The notes below the pieces were generated by a model. It had not been told where the DNA came from and searched no databases. It was given only the letters and a program-made list of their open reading frames with translations. DNA of 64,000 nt from Paralvinella palmiformis (Eukaryota > Annelida > Polychaeta > Terebellida > Alvinellidae), in assembly GCA_025642065.1 (NCBI GenBank), contig JAODUP010000219.1, forward strand, positions 124,001 to 188,000, written 5' to 3'. Both the position numbers and the translations under genes were made by a program. Of the stretch, positions 48,813 to 61,196 are shown in pieces; within the stretch, counting starts at the first letter, position 1; every line of letters starts with the position of its first letter.

Positions 48813-48892
48813 GGGCCATTGATATATGAGTTTGTACATTTTACAGGAATTTATTGACTATATTATATACAAAAATCTACAAGTGTGTTTGT

Positions 48893-50205
48893 TTGTACAT
48901 TTCCCGATGCTACTAAAGCATTTGAATAAATTTATCATTGGATATTACTTAGAAAACTGATTGACAGACATGTTAATTACATGTACATTGTATCTGGTCA
49001 AAATACTTGTTTTCTGATACCGTCATCAAACCATGTAAGTGTGTGTTCGATGGGATAAATAATTTTTAAGTCATTTCTATGTCAATATAATGGTATGAAA
49101 CGGGGAGGTATTCCTTCACTCAGACTATATTTAATGTTTATATTAATGATTTATGTGTTAAGTTTTATGATTCCAAAATTAAATAGGTGGTTTTAATTGT
49201 AATTAATACACTCATAAATTACTTAATTCATGGCGATAATCTTTGTGTTATTGGCTTATGTACACGCAGTTGGTGTGCAGGAATTACTATTTATATGTGA
49301 GGAATATGATCATTATACATAATATTTCTTTCAATATGACTAAAGTAGTGCGTATCAAAACATGTGAACCTTGCTTAATGTTGGATGGTAATGAATTAAG
49401 TTTGTTTGTAAAACAAAAATTTAGGGGTATTTATTTAAAATAACTAAACTGACATTGATGTGTGTATGTGTGTTATAAAGATATTTAAGGCGCTGGCACA
49501 GGTGTTATACTTTCATTCAAACAACAATTATAACTCCAAACTGATTAAAAATATATTTAATTGCACGTATAATTTAATTACCTTTATAAAGAAAAAACTA
49601 AATTTCTATTTAAGAACATTTTATGAATAGGCTAATATTTTCTGATTAGAAGATTTGGTAAATGTTCTCATGAAACCAATTAAATGTCTGTTATTTAGAA
49701 CGTATTATAGCAATTTAGATGTCTTCACCTATGGTTTAATACCACAAAACTAAGTACAAATAAGTTAAGCATTGCTTACAATAACTCTTTAAGGAGTTTG
49801 TTAAATATTCCCAGACGGTCCAATGTTAGTGAAATGTTTTTGTTTATTTCAACATTCCTTCATTTTGGTGAGTTATTAAGAATCAGTTATTTTATTGACA
49901 GCATAAAGAATTGTAAAAATAACTTAATGTTAAGAAGGATAATGGCATAAAGTATATAGGTTTTTCATATATCTGGTTATGGCGATGTATCACCCTATTC
50001 TCACATTCATAAATATTTTAGTGTATTTTTTAGTGTTTTACTTGACTTCTCAATGAAACATATTTGATTTATGGTGCAAAGTGGTGCTTTGTTTTATGCA
50101 CTGTGATATGTTTTAATTTTATTATTTATTGTATTATTTATTCACTTTGTGTCGTCATTATGTGGATCTAGAGTAAAAAATAAAACCATTTGATTTGATT
50201 TGATA
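48893..50205 (+). pseudogene. Degraded non-LTR retrotransposon (LINE) RT remnant with 3' tail
   Basis: Plus-strand translation with several stops reads DATKAFE, WILLRKLIDRHV, GMKRGGIPS, LRLYLMFILM and, beyond the inserted repeat at 49470-49607, KLSIAYNNSLRSLLNIPRRS. These match conserved LINE reverse-transcriptase palm and C-terminal patterns (known usual forms: DxSKAFD, VxQGG, LSPxLF). The 3' end has an AT-rich UTR, AATAAAA and a short TTGAT-type microsatellite tail at about 50190-50205, typical of such LINEs. Inactive. Confidence 0.75.
49470..49607 (+). repeat. Repeat family G, copy 3, inside a LINE
   Basis: Begins after a short GT run and lacks the last ~60 bp of the family. It interrupts the LINE reverse-transcriptase remnant between its palm region and C-terminal region, so it is younger than that LINE. 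Confidence 0.6.
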
Positions 50206-50279
50206 TTTATCACTCCTTGGGTCGACTTAGTTATGGTCCGAAATAACCAAGTGTTGGCTTGAGCCGAGTAGCAAACAAG
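50206..50279 (+). promoter_or_regulatory. TMCO1: Short TMCO1 5' leader / presumed core promoter
   Basis: Only about 75 bp separate the LINE 3' tail (ending near 50205) from the TMCO1 ATG. No TATA box is visible; there is a small inverted repeat GTTAT...ATAAC. The true start site may lie inside the LINE or the leader may be spliced. Inference from position. Confidence 0.35.
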
Positions 50280-53200
50280 ATGTTGTCGGATACTTTACTT
50301 ATTTTGTTTATTTCTGTCGCAACGGCTTTCTTAGGAGAAGGTAATCTACGCATTTAAATTGATCCGGATTATATCAATACAATTAAACTGGTGTTTTATA
50401 TCCTATACTAGGTAAATAACCATCTGGTAAAATATTTTAGTAAAATCCACTGTCCTGTAAGCCGGTCACAGAATTAGGGTAACCTCGGACTTTGATAATT
50501 TCGGACTGGTAATCTCGGCCCACCTATAAATGGATGGGTTGTGAATGCCCAGTTAACCGGGTCACTCACTGTATTATTTGGGTTTAAATTAGTGGTAAAA
50601 ACTCATCGTCCTATGTATAATTAGCAGTGCACATATCAATATTGAATAGAATAGACTGAGTAGTGATGAAAGCGCTTAGAATATTTACTACTTATATCTA
50701 AACAAAGCATGTTCTGCCAACTATATGGCAATATGCCATTTAATCACAATCAAACAAGCCAGTTGTTAAAGGCATAATGACTCCCTCCCCTGATAAGAAA
50801 TCTGAAGTAAATGATCGCACATCAGTAATATAAATAAGGGGTGTCATCATTCAATGTTCAAAATGCCTCGCAGATCTTCTTACAAAACAGCATTCACACT
50901 ACAATTTATAGAATTTGCGGACACTCATGGTAATTGTGGTGCTGCATGGCACTTTGACGTCGATGTAAGCAATGTTCGCTTGTGGCAAAGATCATAACTT
51001 GATAATATGCCCAAATCAAAGAGAGCTAATAAAGAGGTTGTGCTGCCATTTATGGAGAGTTGGAAAGTTAACTTATAGAATGGACAAGTAATTGATTGTC
51101 AAGTCCAGGGTCTTGCCATTAGCACAATTCAGATTTGCTTGAAGGCAAAACTTGTGTCACAGGATATGAACATACAGAATTATATAACACCCGGACCAGA
51201 AGCTGAACTTTATTACTCTAATATGCTAACTTTTGAACAAAAACCTAGGGTGAAAAGGTCCGGCATTAATGTTTCCTTATATAATATGCATTAGAAATTC
51301 TAGGACCATTTCCAAGTGCTAAAACTGCAGATTATCTATGGGGAAAGATGGTAATGGTAGCTTTGAATCAGAAAGAGATAATGTACTATTGACTTGAAGT
51401 TTTGGGGTAGAGACCCCTGGTTGTCACCAATTGGGCACAGCCATTTGTACTATTGACCTAAGACTGTGTCCTTTTATAGTCTGTGAGGGGGCACTTCCAT
51501 GGTCCAGTAGTAGTGTGTTGGACTGCAGATCACTACCACCATGTTTGAATCTCGGGGTGGGCATATCTGAAGGCAAGCTACCAGTCTAGGGGCCTGAGGT
51601 TACCAGTCCAAAATTGCCGAAGTCCAACGTTACCAATTACAACTGGATACGCATTCACTGACTTTCAATGGTTAGATTCTAGACTAGATCTACTTATGCA
51701 GTTATTGGTTTGGCCAGTTCCCAGTTTAACTGTGGCTATCACTATATATACATGTATATAAATCTAATGTACTCTGTGGTGTTTGACCTGGATAAAGTGC
51801 CAGTACATGGATGTAAACACTAAACATTTCTCAAATTTTCACTGGTGTCTTAAATTGCCATAGACTTGCCTTCAGTTCGTCTTCAGGTTATCATAAACGG
51901 TTCTGATTTAATCTATGATATATCTACAATCAGATAGTATTATCTTAAGTATTCAGTGTCACAGAAATGTTCAGGTCAAGCCGTCTGTTTAATATGGTTA
52001 ATATCTATGTTCTTGTGCTGGTTTTCCAAATCTCACTAGACATCTAACGCATCCAGACTAGGTCGAGGGAAAGATAAGTCAGTTAAAAAGGGGGAGTGAG
52101 TTATGACTTCCTCGTGTAAATATCACTCCTATCATGATCTATTCCACCATATATTTTGGTATGGCTCCTTATTTCAAAGAAAGGCTCATCAAGATGGGGA
52201 GTGAGTTATGACTTCCTCGTGTAAATATCACTCCTATCATGATCTATTCCACAATATATTTTGGTATGGCTCCTTATTTCAAAGAAAGGCTCATCAAGAT
52301 GATGGTCGATGTTTTGTGCACCTGGTAATTGGTAGGCTAAATGGGCCAAGCAACCTCCAAAGGTAATGAAGTGAATAATATCTTCGAAGAAAAACTGTGA
52401 AAATTGTGAAAAACATCAATGGAGATAAAGAGGTTATAATGAAGTATCTTGGATTAAAGCTCCTAAACCATACAAGGAAACACTGATTTCCTCAAAGCAT
52501 TCCAGGCGTGAATTGGTCAGTTAAATCCATGTTGTTTCCAATAAGAATTTCATGCATTTCAGTGAGCTAGATAATAATATTAAATATATGACATTTAATT
52601 ATATATCATCCTTATTCAGCTAGATAGCTGCTCTTTTACAGTATTATTATCCCTGACTTAGACCTGTTCCAATCCAGCACACATCTCAACTCCCAGAGTT
52701 GGCAGGTTTCTCCCCATCATGGTAAAACCACGGTAATTACCCAGTTTCTGCTAATACAGCAGAAATACTTCCTCCCCAGGGGAGAAACTAAATTTTGGGA
52801 AAATTGCCATGAAAATACCAAATTAATAGAGACTTTAACAGTTTGAAACCAATATACATAAGCATAAGTTATTTAATTATAAATCTTGTCCACATTCCAC
52901 ATGCTTATTTAAAGTGTATACCAATATTTCATTATCATTAAGATTGTGAGATAAAAGATTGAGATTATTTATTTCTGGTATCTGTGCAGTGATATACATT
53001 ATAATGCTGAATAGATTTGATTTTATAATGACTGCTTTGTTATGCAAGGCAACATAACACTATCAAATATCCAATCAACTATGAGGAGGGTGATGGTGTG
53101 TCTAGTCATGCTTGAATACTACTGACAACATCATGTAGCCTGTAGTAATAACTACACCTATGTATCACTGTAAAGAGATGCTACTGTGTAATAACACTCA

Positions 53201-56200
53201 CCCACTGAGTGATGTATGATTGTTATTACACCATAGCATAGGGAAGTATCTGCACTGCCTAATTATAATATGGTAGATAGACTTCATATTGACTAGATTA
53301 ATGTGACATTGATGGGGGTTATCAATCTCAGCAGATTAGTTAGTTGTTCTTGAGCAGATATGTTGGCTGATCATCAGTAATATAAATTCGCATGGCTATT
53401 GATAATATCATCATTTACATATAGTCTCTTTAGGTGCACATATGACCTTCAAATTTATACTTTGTAAATGTTGAATATTGTGGCTGGACAAATTGCTTTA
53501 TCTTGCAGGTTTGTAGTTTTGTTTTGCACTTTACCACATAACATTCAAGGGAAGTAGACAGCGAGATTATGTCTGGAAGCCGATGAACACATTAATAATT
53601 TAATTGTATCTCAGTACAGATGTACTTGGTGATACCATGACTTACACATGGTTATGCTTTGCACCTTAAAATAAACACATCTGGAAGTTTCTCCCCAGTT
53701 TCTGCCATTTCTTCCCGGCAGAAAGGTATTTCTCCCCATGGCAGTGGAGAAATACCTTTCTGCTGGGGAGAAAGTCAACCCTGTCAACTCCCAAGGGAGC
53801 ATACAATGCTTGCTGCCATTATAGGCACAAAGTGTTACTGAAACACATACCCATCATGTCATGTCGGGTTCTCATTATTATGGATGAGTGAACCAGTCAC
53901 CACATGACGGCATTGCAACTCCTGAGCCTCGAACTGTGACACCTTCGGCTACGAGTCCTGCACTATCATGGCTCAGTTCTTTGTAAAAGCTACCATTATG
54001 TTGTTAGTAATCATTGATATACTTGTCTCAAATCCTCCAAAAACCAAATACTGGATTAATAGAAATAAAATACTGAAAGAAATGGAGAGTTCAAAATTGA
54101 TTGGGTCATATTTCCATCTTTTATTGGTTGCTTTAGAGAAATTCTTGAAAAGTGGCATGGACCAAATACTATTTTTAGCAGTATTTGTTGGTGCTTTACC
54201 TAAACAGATCCATTAAATTTGCTGAAGTAGAATGAATAATGTACATCAAAACAAACATATTGTACACCTACAGCAGAATACTGAAATAGTGGACACTCAG
54301 TGAAACAAATTTTAAAAGAGGGAGGGGGGAAATGTAAATGCTGCTGTTTTATGGCCACTTCTGGTAGACTTAATGGACTGAAACAACCTCCAAATGAAAT
54401 GAGTAAAAGTAACTTGAAAATGTAAAACTCTGATATTTGTATCATAAATAATCAGTCGTCTTTTAATAATTATGTCACATGCTATCTTTACAAGTTACTG
54501 CCATGAAATAAGCCATTTTTTTTTCACTTAGAGCAACAAACCTGTTTCTTCTGGAATGGTATAAACCATCTTTGGACGAAATACAATTTGAACAAAGCAG
54601 ATGTGGAAATAAATGTTATCATAACACTGGTATAGCAAACATACACGTACAGTTTAACTTTAAGGTAGTGGAGACTGGATGAAAGTGTGTGTTTGTGTGT
54701 GTAATACTTACACCATATGTAATCATCTTTGCAGGATTAACATGGCTTCTTGTGTACAGGACTGATAAATACAAAAAGCTCAAGGCCGAGGTTGAAAAAC
54801 AGAGCAAAAAGTGTATGTACAGATAGAATGATTTTTTGGTAAAATCATTCTAACACTGGCTTTTTAAATGAATGTCTAACTATTACTATTTTTTACTATG
54901 AATTGTACCATTGTTTTCATTATTTTTTCCCTGTATCCATTAATAGGTATTACAGCCTAAAATGTATTTATTATATGTGTGTTTGTTTCTGTGTGTGCTT
55001 TATTTAAGGTATATTAGTTTTTGTAATGTATTTGGATTGAATTTTCAGTAGAAAAACAGAAGGAAATTATAGGTTCAGAAGTCACAGACCGAAGCCACAA
55101 AAAGAAACTAGGTGTGTAACAGGTCTCATTGTTGTGTAAAATTCAATGATTTATGGGACAGATTCTCCAGAATCTGACTTGTTTGGTTTGAAATTGCACT
55201 TAACCACGATTCCTGAGTACATTCCTGTTTGTACACCATATCTAATATGTACCAGTAATATATATGACACCTATTTATCGATGTCGATTAGGTTCTTTAC
55301 AACTGAAATTTGTTTTCCTTTTTTCTTCTTTAGAAAGACAAGAAGAAAAATTAAAAAGTAATAGCAGAGATCTTTCACTGGTAAGAAACACATTACACTT
55401 AACCGTGCTACATATACGCAATTGGGCTTACATGCATATGCATACATATGTGCATTTTTATCTGCATATTGTGCAGTAATATCCATATGATGTACAAATA
55501 CCCATCCATTTCTCTCTCTCTCTCTCTCTCTCTCTGTTTATCTTAATCCCATTCATGTTACAAGTATTTTCTGTTTATAGGTTAAGATGAAGTCAATGTT
55601 TGCCACTGGCTTTGCTTTCACTTCCCTACTTGGCATGTTCAACTCAATGTAAGTACTGATCTAGCTGTGTATTGGTGTGTTTACTTGGAACATAAATATT
55701 AGAAATTTTAGCCAGCTGAAACTTAACCAAAGCAATATAATATCAATATAATGCCAGATCAATCACCAAACCATCAGGAAAGCACACAGTAATCTTGTCT
55801 TGGTTTCCAGTTAAGTAATTTGATTACTGAAGATTTTACTCTCCAGCTGTAATCTGTTCAACTGGTTGGTCACTGTTTAGATTACTGGTTGTGAGGAACA
55901 AATGTTGACAATTTTTCTCGTCGTCTCCTTCCACAGATTTGATGGTCGTGTTGTCGCCAAATTGCCATTTGTGCCAGTTTCACTCTTACAGAGCATCTCT
56001 CACAGGAACCTCATCGGAGATGATTATACTGAATCATCATTCATCTTTCTGTACATTTTGTGTACAATGTCCATCAGACAGGTTGGTGTGTTTACATACA
56101 TGTGAGAGTGGGTCGGTGGGAAATGGTTCAAATCACAAGAACTCAAACATTAACAGATAAAGGGTCTTACAATATATCTGACTGAGGTGCGATGATTGAT

Positions 56201-56374
56201 CGAGATCTGGATCTCTGATCATAACTTAGCACTTTGCCACCACGTTTCGATAAATCAGTTTCAGTGATGATCTTTTTTCTTCAGAATATCCAGAAGCTTC
56301 TAGGTTTTGCACCATCACGTGCAGCAAACAAACAAGGCAGTGGACTGTTCAGTACTCCATCTCAAGTGAAATAG
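50280..56374 (+). CDS. TMCO1: TMCO1 orthologue, ER calcium-load-activated channel / translocon component, 7 exons, complete
   Basis: Exons: 50280-50340, 54735-54812, 55049-55111, 55334-55380, 55581-55648, 55937-56081, 56285-56374 (TAG). All introns are GT-AG and phases agree; 552 nt, 183 aa (human 188). The order is an N-terminal membrane segment (LLILFISVATAF), VYRTDKYKKLKAEVEKQSKK and RQEEKLKSNSRDLS forming a charged cytosolic coiled coil (about residues 30-85), a second membrane segment (FAFTSLLGMFNSI), FDGRVVAKLPF, a third (SSFIFLYILCTMSI), and a tail NIQKLLGFAPSRAANKQ. Near-identity to vertebrate TMCO1 leaves little doubt. Family knowledge: an Oxa1-superfamily ER protein that releases excess calcium and joins the Sec61 multipass translocon. 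The exon-2 donor was set at GTATGT (54813) because only that phase gives the conserved KLEKQKE. A candidate poly(A) signal AATAAA lies at 56543-56548. Confidence 0.96.
50863..51190 (+). pseudogene. Pogo/Tigger-like transposase N-terminal remnant in TMCO1 intron 1
   Basis: Reads MPRRSSYKTAFTLQFIEFAD, THGNCGAAWHFDVDVSNVRL, then stops, and MPKSKRANKEVVLPFMESW. This is the first helix-turn-helix domain of Tigger-type transposases, inactivated by several stops. Confidence 0.75.
51486..51582 (+). repeat. SINE family B head fragment
   Basis: GGCACTTCCATGGTCCAGTA, box A AGTAGTGTGTTGG, box B TGTTTGAATCTCGG, GGGCATATCTGAAGG; truncated after that. Confidence 0.6.
52091..52300. repeat. Tandem duplication, 2 x 105 bp
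   Basis: Two units beginning GGGGAGTGAGTTATGACTTC; the only difference seen is CCACCAT versus CCACAAT. Located in TMCO1 intron 1 just left of a SINE B fragment. Confidence 0.9.
52573..53966 (-). repeat. tRNA-derived SINE (family A) split by the hAT element
   Basis: Left part 52573-52693 (tail with TTCAGCTAGATAGCTGCTC and ATTATTATCCCTGAC) and right part 53792-53966 (GGGAGCATACAATG to GAGTCCTGCACT) rejoin exactly when one TCAACTCC is removed, matching the intact copy at 63690-64000. Confidence 0.8.
52694..53783. mobile_element. Non-autonomous hAT transposon (1.09 kb) nested in a SINE
   Basis: Flanked by a perfect 8-bp target duplication TCAACTCC (52686-52693 and 53784-53791). Ends are CAGAGTTGGCAGGTTTCTCC and, on the other strand, CAGGGTTGACTTTCTCCCC. 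Eight-bp duplications and CAG.GTTG ends are hAT hallmarks. Both ends carry repeated TTTCTCCCC and GCAGAAA motifs, and there is a 17-bp perfect hairpin (53719-53735 with 53746-53762). No transposase is encoded. Confidence 0.85.
55511..55535. repeat. (CT)n tract in TMCO1 intron 4
   Basis: Twelve CT units about 45 bp upstream of the exon 5 acceptor; it may extend the polypyrimidine tract. Confidence 0.85.
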
Positions 56375-57355
56375 CAAATGGGTGTGTTTAGGACATGCCT
56401 AGAAGAATGGAGAATGACTAGGGCAAATTATTTGTTCACTTGTGGATTAGAATTAGTTGATTGGTTGTCAGTGCAGCTTAGAAAAACATCTTCCAGGATT
56501 CAGGTTTTTTATGACTTCTATTATGTACATCCTTTACCTGGCAATAAATGTTCCACGGGTGTAATCGTATTTAATCAATAATTACTAACTCATGTCATCG
56601 TATTACCACAGAACTGTATTCAGGTTCGAGAATCTAATTGTATTTTTTATCCACACGTGTTCACCAATTTGATTTCTTTATTTCTGATCCAAGACAGCAT
56701 CATGGAGTAAATGTCATCACCAAGGAAGATGCACTCTTGTTGAAGCATTTCAGTAAGGTTTAATAACCCTCAGCAATACCTGGGCTAACTGATTTCTTGG
56801 TGAAAAATTTCAGTTTAAATTTATATATTCATCTACAAATAAACATAGCAGGGTATTCTTTTTGTTAATTTCCATACTTCATAATGTCAACGACTTCGTC
56901 TTTTACTCCTTTATATACAAAGTAATTATAATTAGATAACCTGAACAACCTATCTTGTTTTTCCATGTTAGTGACTTCAGACACAGTATGAAATAAAATA
57001 AGCTACTAAATCATAGTCAATATATGTATGCGTTTATGTTTTTCTTGTGGGGGGGGGGAGATGTTTGGCTGTTTGGTCAGTTATGCTACATGCATACGGA
57101 ATTGTATTTGGACAATATTTTATTCACGAAGATACAATGGAGTGTACACTAAGCAAAGGCTAAACAAAAAGGCTTTATTTTCTGTATTATTTTATTAAGA
57201 AAACTGCCACGCAAATAGGATTAGATATGTGATTGCCTGCTAAGGTCTCAACAAGCAGAGCTCTCTTTAGGTTATGATTACATTTGAGGATGTAACATTG
57301 TGTCAGAAATTAAGCTATCACAGACAATTACAGTTATGGCATTATAACAAATGGC

Positions 57356-57361
57356 TTTATT
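57356..57361 (-). promoter_or_regulatory. PPP6C: Candidate poly(A) signal of PPP6C
   Basis: AATAAA on the minus strand 72 nt beyond the stop; a second copy lies at 57179-57174. With the TMCO1 signal at 56543, the convergent genes would leave a gap of roughly 0.6-0.8 kb. Confidence 0.4.
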
Positions 57362-57432
57362 TTAGACGAAACAACAGACTGCGTGGAACTTTACACATAA
57401 AAATGTACAAACAACGGATTAATGCGTGAAGA

Positions 57433-59729
57433 CTATAAGAAATATGGTGGTGCTGTTTTGATTACAAGTACTCTGTCGGAATCTGGTACAGCACGGAATA
57501 ACTTGGGTTCTTTGTTGTCAGAATCGGTAAAAGCCAAGATGGCAGCCACATTTCCACATCGATAACAGTAGTTCGGAGCCGACCACACAGTCACCAGCTT
57601 GTCGTTGAACATGTACTTAAATCCTGAAAAACAAATGCAGAATATTTCAGATTAAAATTATCCATTGGCTAGTTAAAATATCTGTCCATTGTGGATTTAG
57701 AATAAAAACCATTAGATTCGTGTTTCCAAGCATGTCTAAACTGTTCTTTGTCACTAGAAAATTTATTTTTATCAAATGTATCAAAACAGAGAAAATGCAG
57801 CGACAACAGACAATCTAATAATTCTATGGAAGCTAACCAGGAAATTTCACTATTCATATGGTCAGGTTGTAGTGATGTTGTATGTTGTCTTGTGTGCTTA
57901 TGACACAATACTGCTAGTATTTAGCAATATTTTTGAAAAGAATTTTTAGTTTCAGACTCAAAAAAGATATATTACAATTATGACCATGGTAAATAAAAAG
58001 ACTGTACCCCATTTACATAAATAGAGAGTAAAAAAACAGTACACACAGAACACCCTAATGAGACACAACAAATGACAATTTTCTTGCCAAATTTAGTAGG
58101 GCTGCTCTTTATCTAAAGAGAACACTAACTTCTTGCAGAAATTTAAGAGATGATCATTGATAAATTAAAGGTATTTTATCAATCTTTCACAGCATAAAAA
58201 TGGAGTGCAAAATGGCCACAAAACACTTAAAATGTCACATGGGAGATACGTGCACTGTACAAATGAATGGCAAATATGAATGCAGTTGATCCAGATGGGT
58301 GTTTCCAAGGACAATATCTGGCATCAGCCATAATTAGGTCATATACATCCAAGATGTAAAATATTTAATTGCTCACAGCAAAACCTTTTTTATATGTCAG
58401 CGATTGTGGAAAAACAACCAAAATGTTTTAACCAAAAAATATGGGATAAAAAAGAATACTCGGGAGATAGGTGAAATTGTAAACAGACAAACAATGTGAC
58501 AAAGCTTCTCTACGAGTAATATCATCATCAGTGACAGTCATTTGTGTTCATGAAGACTTGACAATGGGTCAATAGACAGGATTCCTTTATTTTATAGTTT
58601 GGTTGGAAATTTGATGCTTGAAAATACAGAATCCTTTTATATATATATATATATAATATAATTTATATATAAATAATATTGTAAAGCACCTTAGAGCAGC
58701 TTCTAGCTGAATAGGGCACTATATAAATGTCACATATTATTATTATATATATATATATGATATATATATATATATAAAACATAAAGTAAAAAATCTGATG
58801 CAGATAAGTCACAACAATCTATAATCCGATGCCCAACTATAAAGGTAAGTGGCTTAATTTTAGCTTAGCATTAGTTTGCTGATTGCCTCTTTCTGGCAGA
58901 TGATTCTTTTGCATTGTGAGAGTGTTTCAATCAGACTTGATGACCCCATAGTTGCGATAATGTCTCCTAATATTGGTGATGACAATAATATAAAAAATAA
59001 CCACCTCTGGCACTACTGTCTATAAATAAAAGGATGTTAATCTGATAAATTTATTATTTGGCATAGCCTAGAGTCAGTCTGGTTGGATAATCACTTACCT
59101 TCATTTACAAGTTGGTGTGCTCTACATATCAGCTTCAGGTTATTTATCCGAACAAACTGAAGATGTAAACGAGAGGAGTATTTAGTGATAACTGATCTAC
59201 TCACAGTATAAAAACGTACAAAGAATAATGCAATTTGACTGACACCTTGAACTTTGTTTATCATCCTATTCACAAATAACCTGAGCTATTATTTTTTTCT
59301 CAAATTGGGAACACAAACATTTGACTCGATGACGTAGGTAACTGAAAGATGTTTTCAAAACAAATACACACAACTTGTAAAAAGATTTGTGAATATAATT
59401 TGTACTTGCCTCTTCTGTGACCTTTGAGCCAAATAACCAGCCAGCACCACGTGGACTAACCACCCACGCCTCGATGTCATCAGGATCGGACCACACCAGA
59501 TCTAGGTTGGGTTAAGGTTCATAGCACTATGCAGACATCATCATTTAAAGAGTATATTTCGTAGTGTGTCTACTATTTTTGTACAATATTATTAGGAAAA
59601 GGATACCACAAAAAGCACCTTTATGTGGTACTTCTTGGTTTCTTTCTATTGTTCGTATTTGGTCAAGTGTTTTTACCTCTGGAGATAGACCTCCATGAAC
59701 ACAAAGTATACATTCGTCTATGATCTATA

Positions 59730-59785
<56 letters not shown>

Positions 59786-61163
59786 AAAGAGTATGTGAAA
59801 CATATAAATTATTGCATGTAAGCAAAACTAGAAAATTAACGAAGGCTGGCACACAAAGTGATGACACACAATATGTATTAATATCAAAATATGCTACTCT
59901 GAGTTCAGTCCCATGATAATTTGCACAAACAAAACAACTATAATTTTCATTCTGTGTACAAGAAACACCTACACACAGTCACTGATTAGTACTCACAGCT
60001 GCTATTGTTAGTAAGTCAAACACCTTGCTGCAATACCTCCACGCATTAGCATTTCCATATTTGTTCTGGCACTCATCTAAAATAGAGGGAAAAAGAGCAT
60101 ACACAAATTCTTCATATACAAACCAGACACCCAAAATAAAGAAATGCCATTAGTACAGTTCTGATAAAATGTATCCAGTAATCAAGCTGACGTTTTGTGT
60201 AAAATACTACCAACTGACCATAAAACCCATACACTTGGGTGATCTGTCTACTCTCATGATTTCCCCGGAGTAGTGTAATCTTTTCAGGCCACCTATAATT
60301 ATATTAGTGATAATAACAACAATATATAAAAAATGAGTAAACTGCTCTCATTTACTTAGTTAATATCCCATCTCACGTATATTCATAGATTTTCAGTTAT
60401 TATATTTTGTATGAATATGAATAAATATTTAAACTATTATTATCCTAAAGTCATATATGACTGAACCAGATTTATATAAATTAAAATTAATGCGAAGCCT
60501 TCGACAACAGATGGGTGTTTAAATAATATTAAAAAATATTATGATAAATCAACAAGATTAATAATATTTGTAAAACTACAAGACGCCCATAAAATATTAA
60601 TTGATAAAAAGGAAACAATATTTTTAGGTGATTTAAACAAATTACACTGGATTAGCTTATTTACTTACTTGGCTTTTAGGCAGAGCAACAATGTCAATGT
60701 CTCTAAGCTGAAATAACCTCTGTCAACAAAATCACCCTGTAAATTATAACACAAATTACATGTTTAACAGGTACTGAACAATACTCTGTGTATTGCAATT
60801 AGACTAGTGTGGGTATTGCAAAACCATCTTAGCTTCCTGCAGAATAATTCATAACACAGTCCGTGCAGAATATCATAACTCAAGTTTGAAATAGTAAAGC
60901 AACTGCTGAACAACCGAATCATCTAGTTTCTCGTCATGAGGATAAACACAAAATATTGACTTATTTCTACCATGGAGGCCATATAATGAAAACCTTTATG
61001 TGTCACGATTGTAATTATATTACGCTGTGGGAAATATATCATAATAAATATGTTCAATAATAACCAGAATAGGTGCTGCAGTAACACAGATACAGAATAT
61101 CCAGTTTTAACCATGTTGAAAATATTCACAGAACTGAAGTATTTCATTGAAGGGCAGTATTTC

Positions 61164-61196
<33 letters not shown>

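Noticed and set aside
56225..56285. Third hammerhead-like sequence in TMCO1 intron 6
   Set aside because: It has CGAAAC and a CTGAAAC block but lacks CTGATGA, and the stems do not pair.
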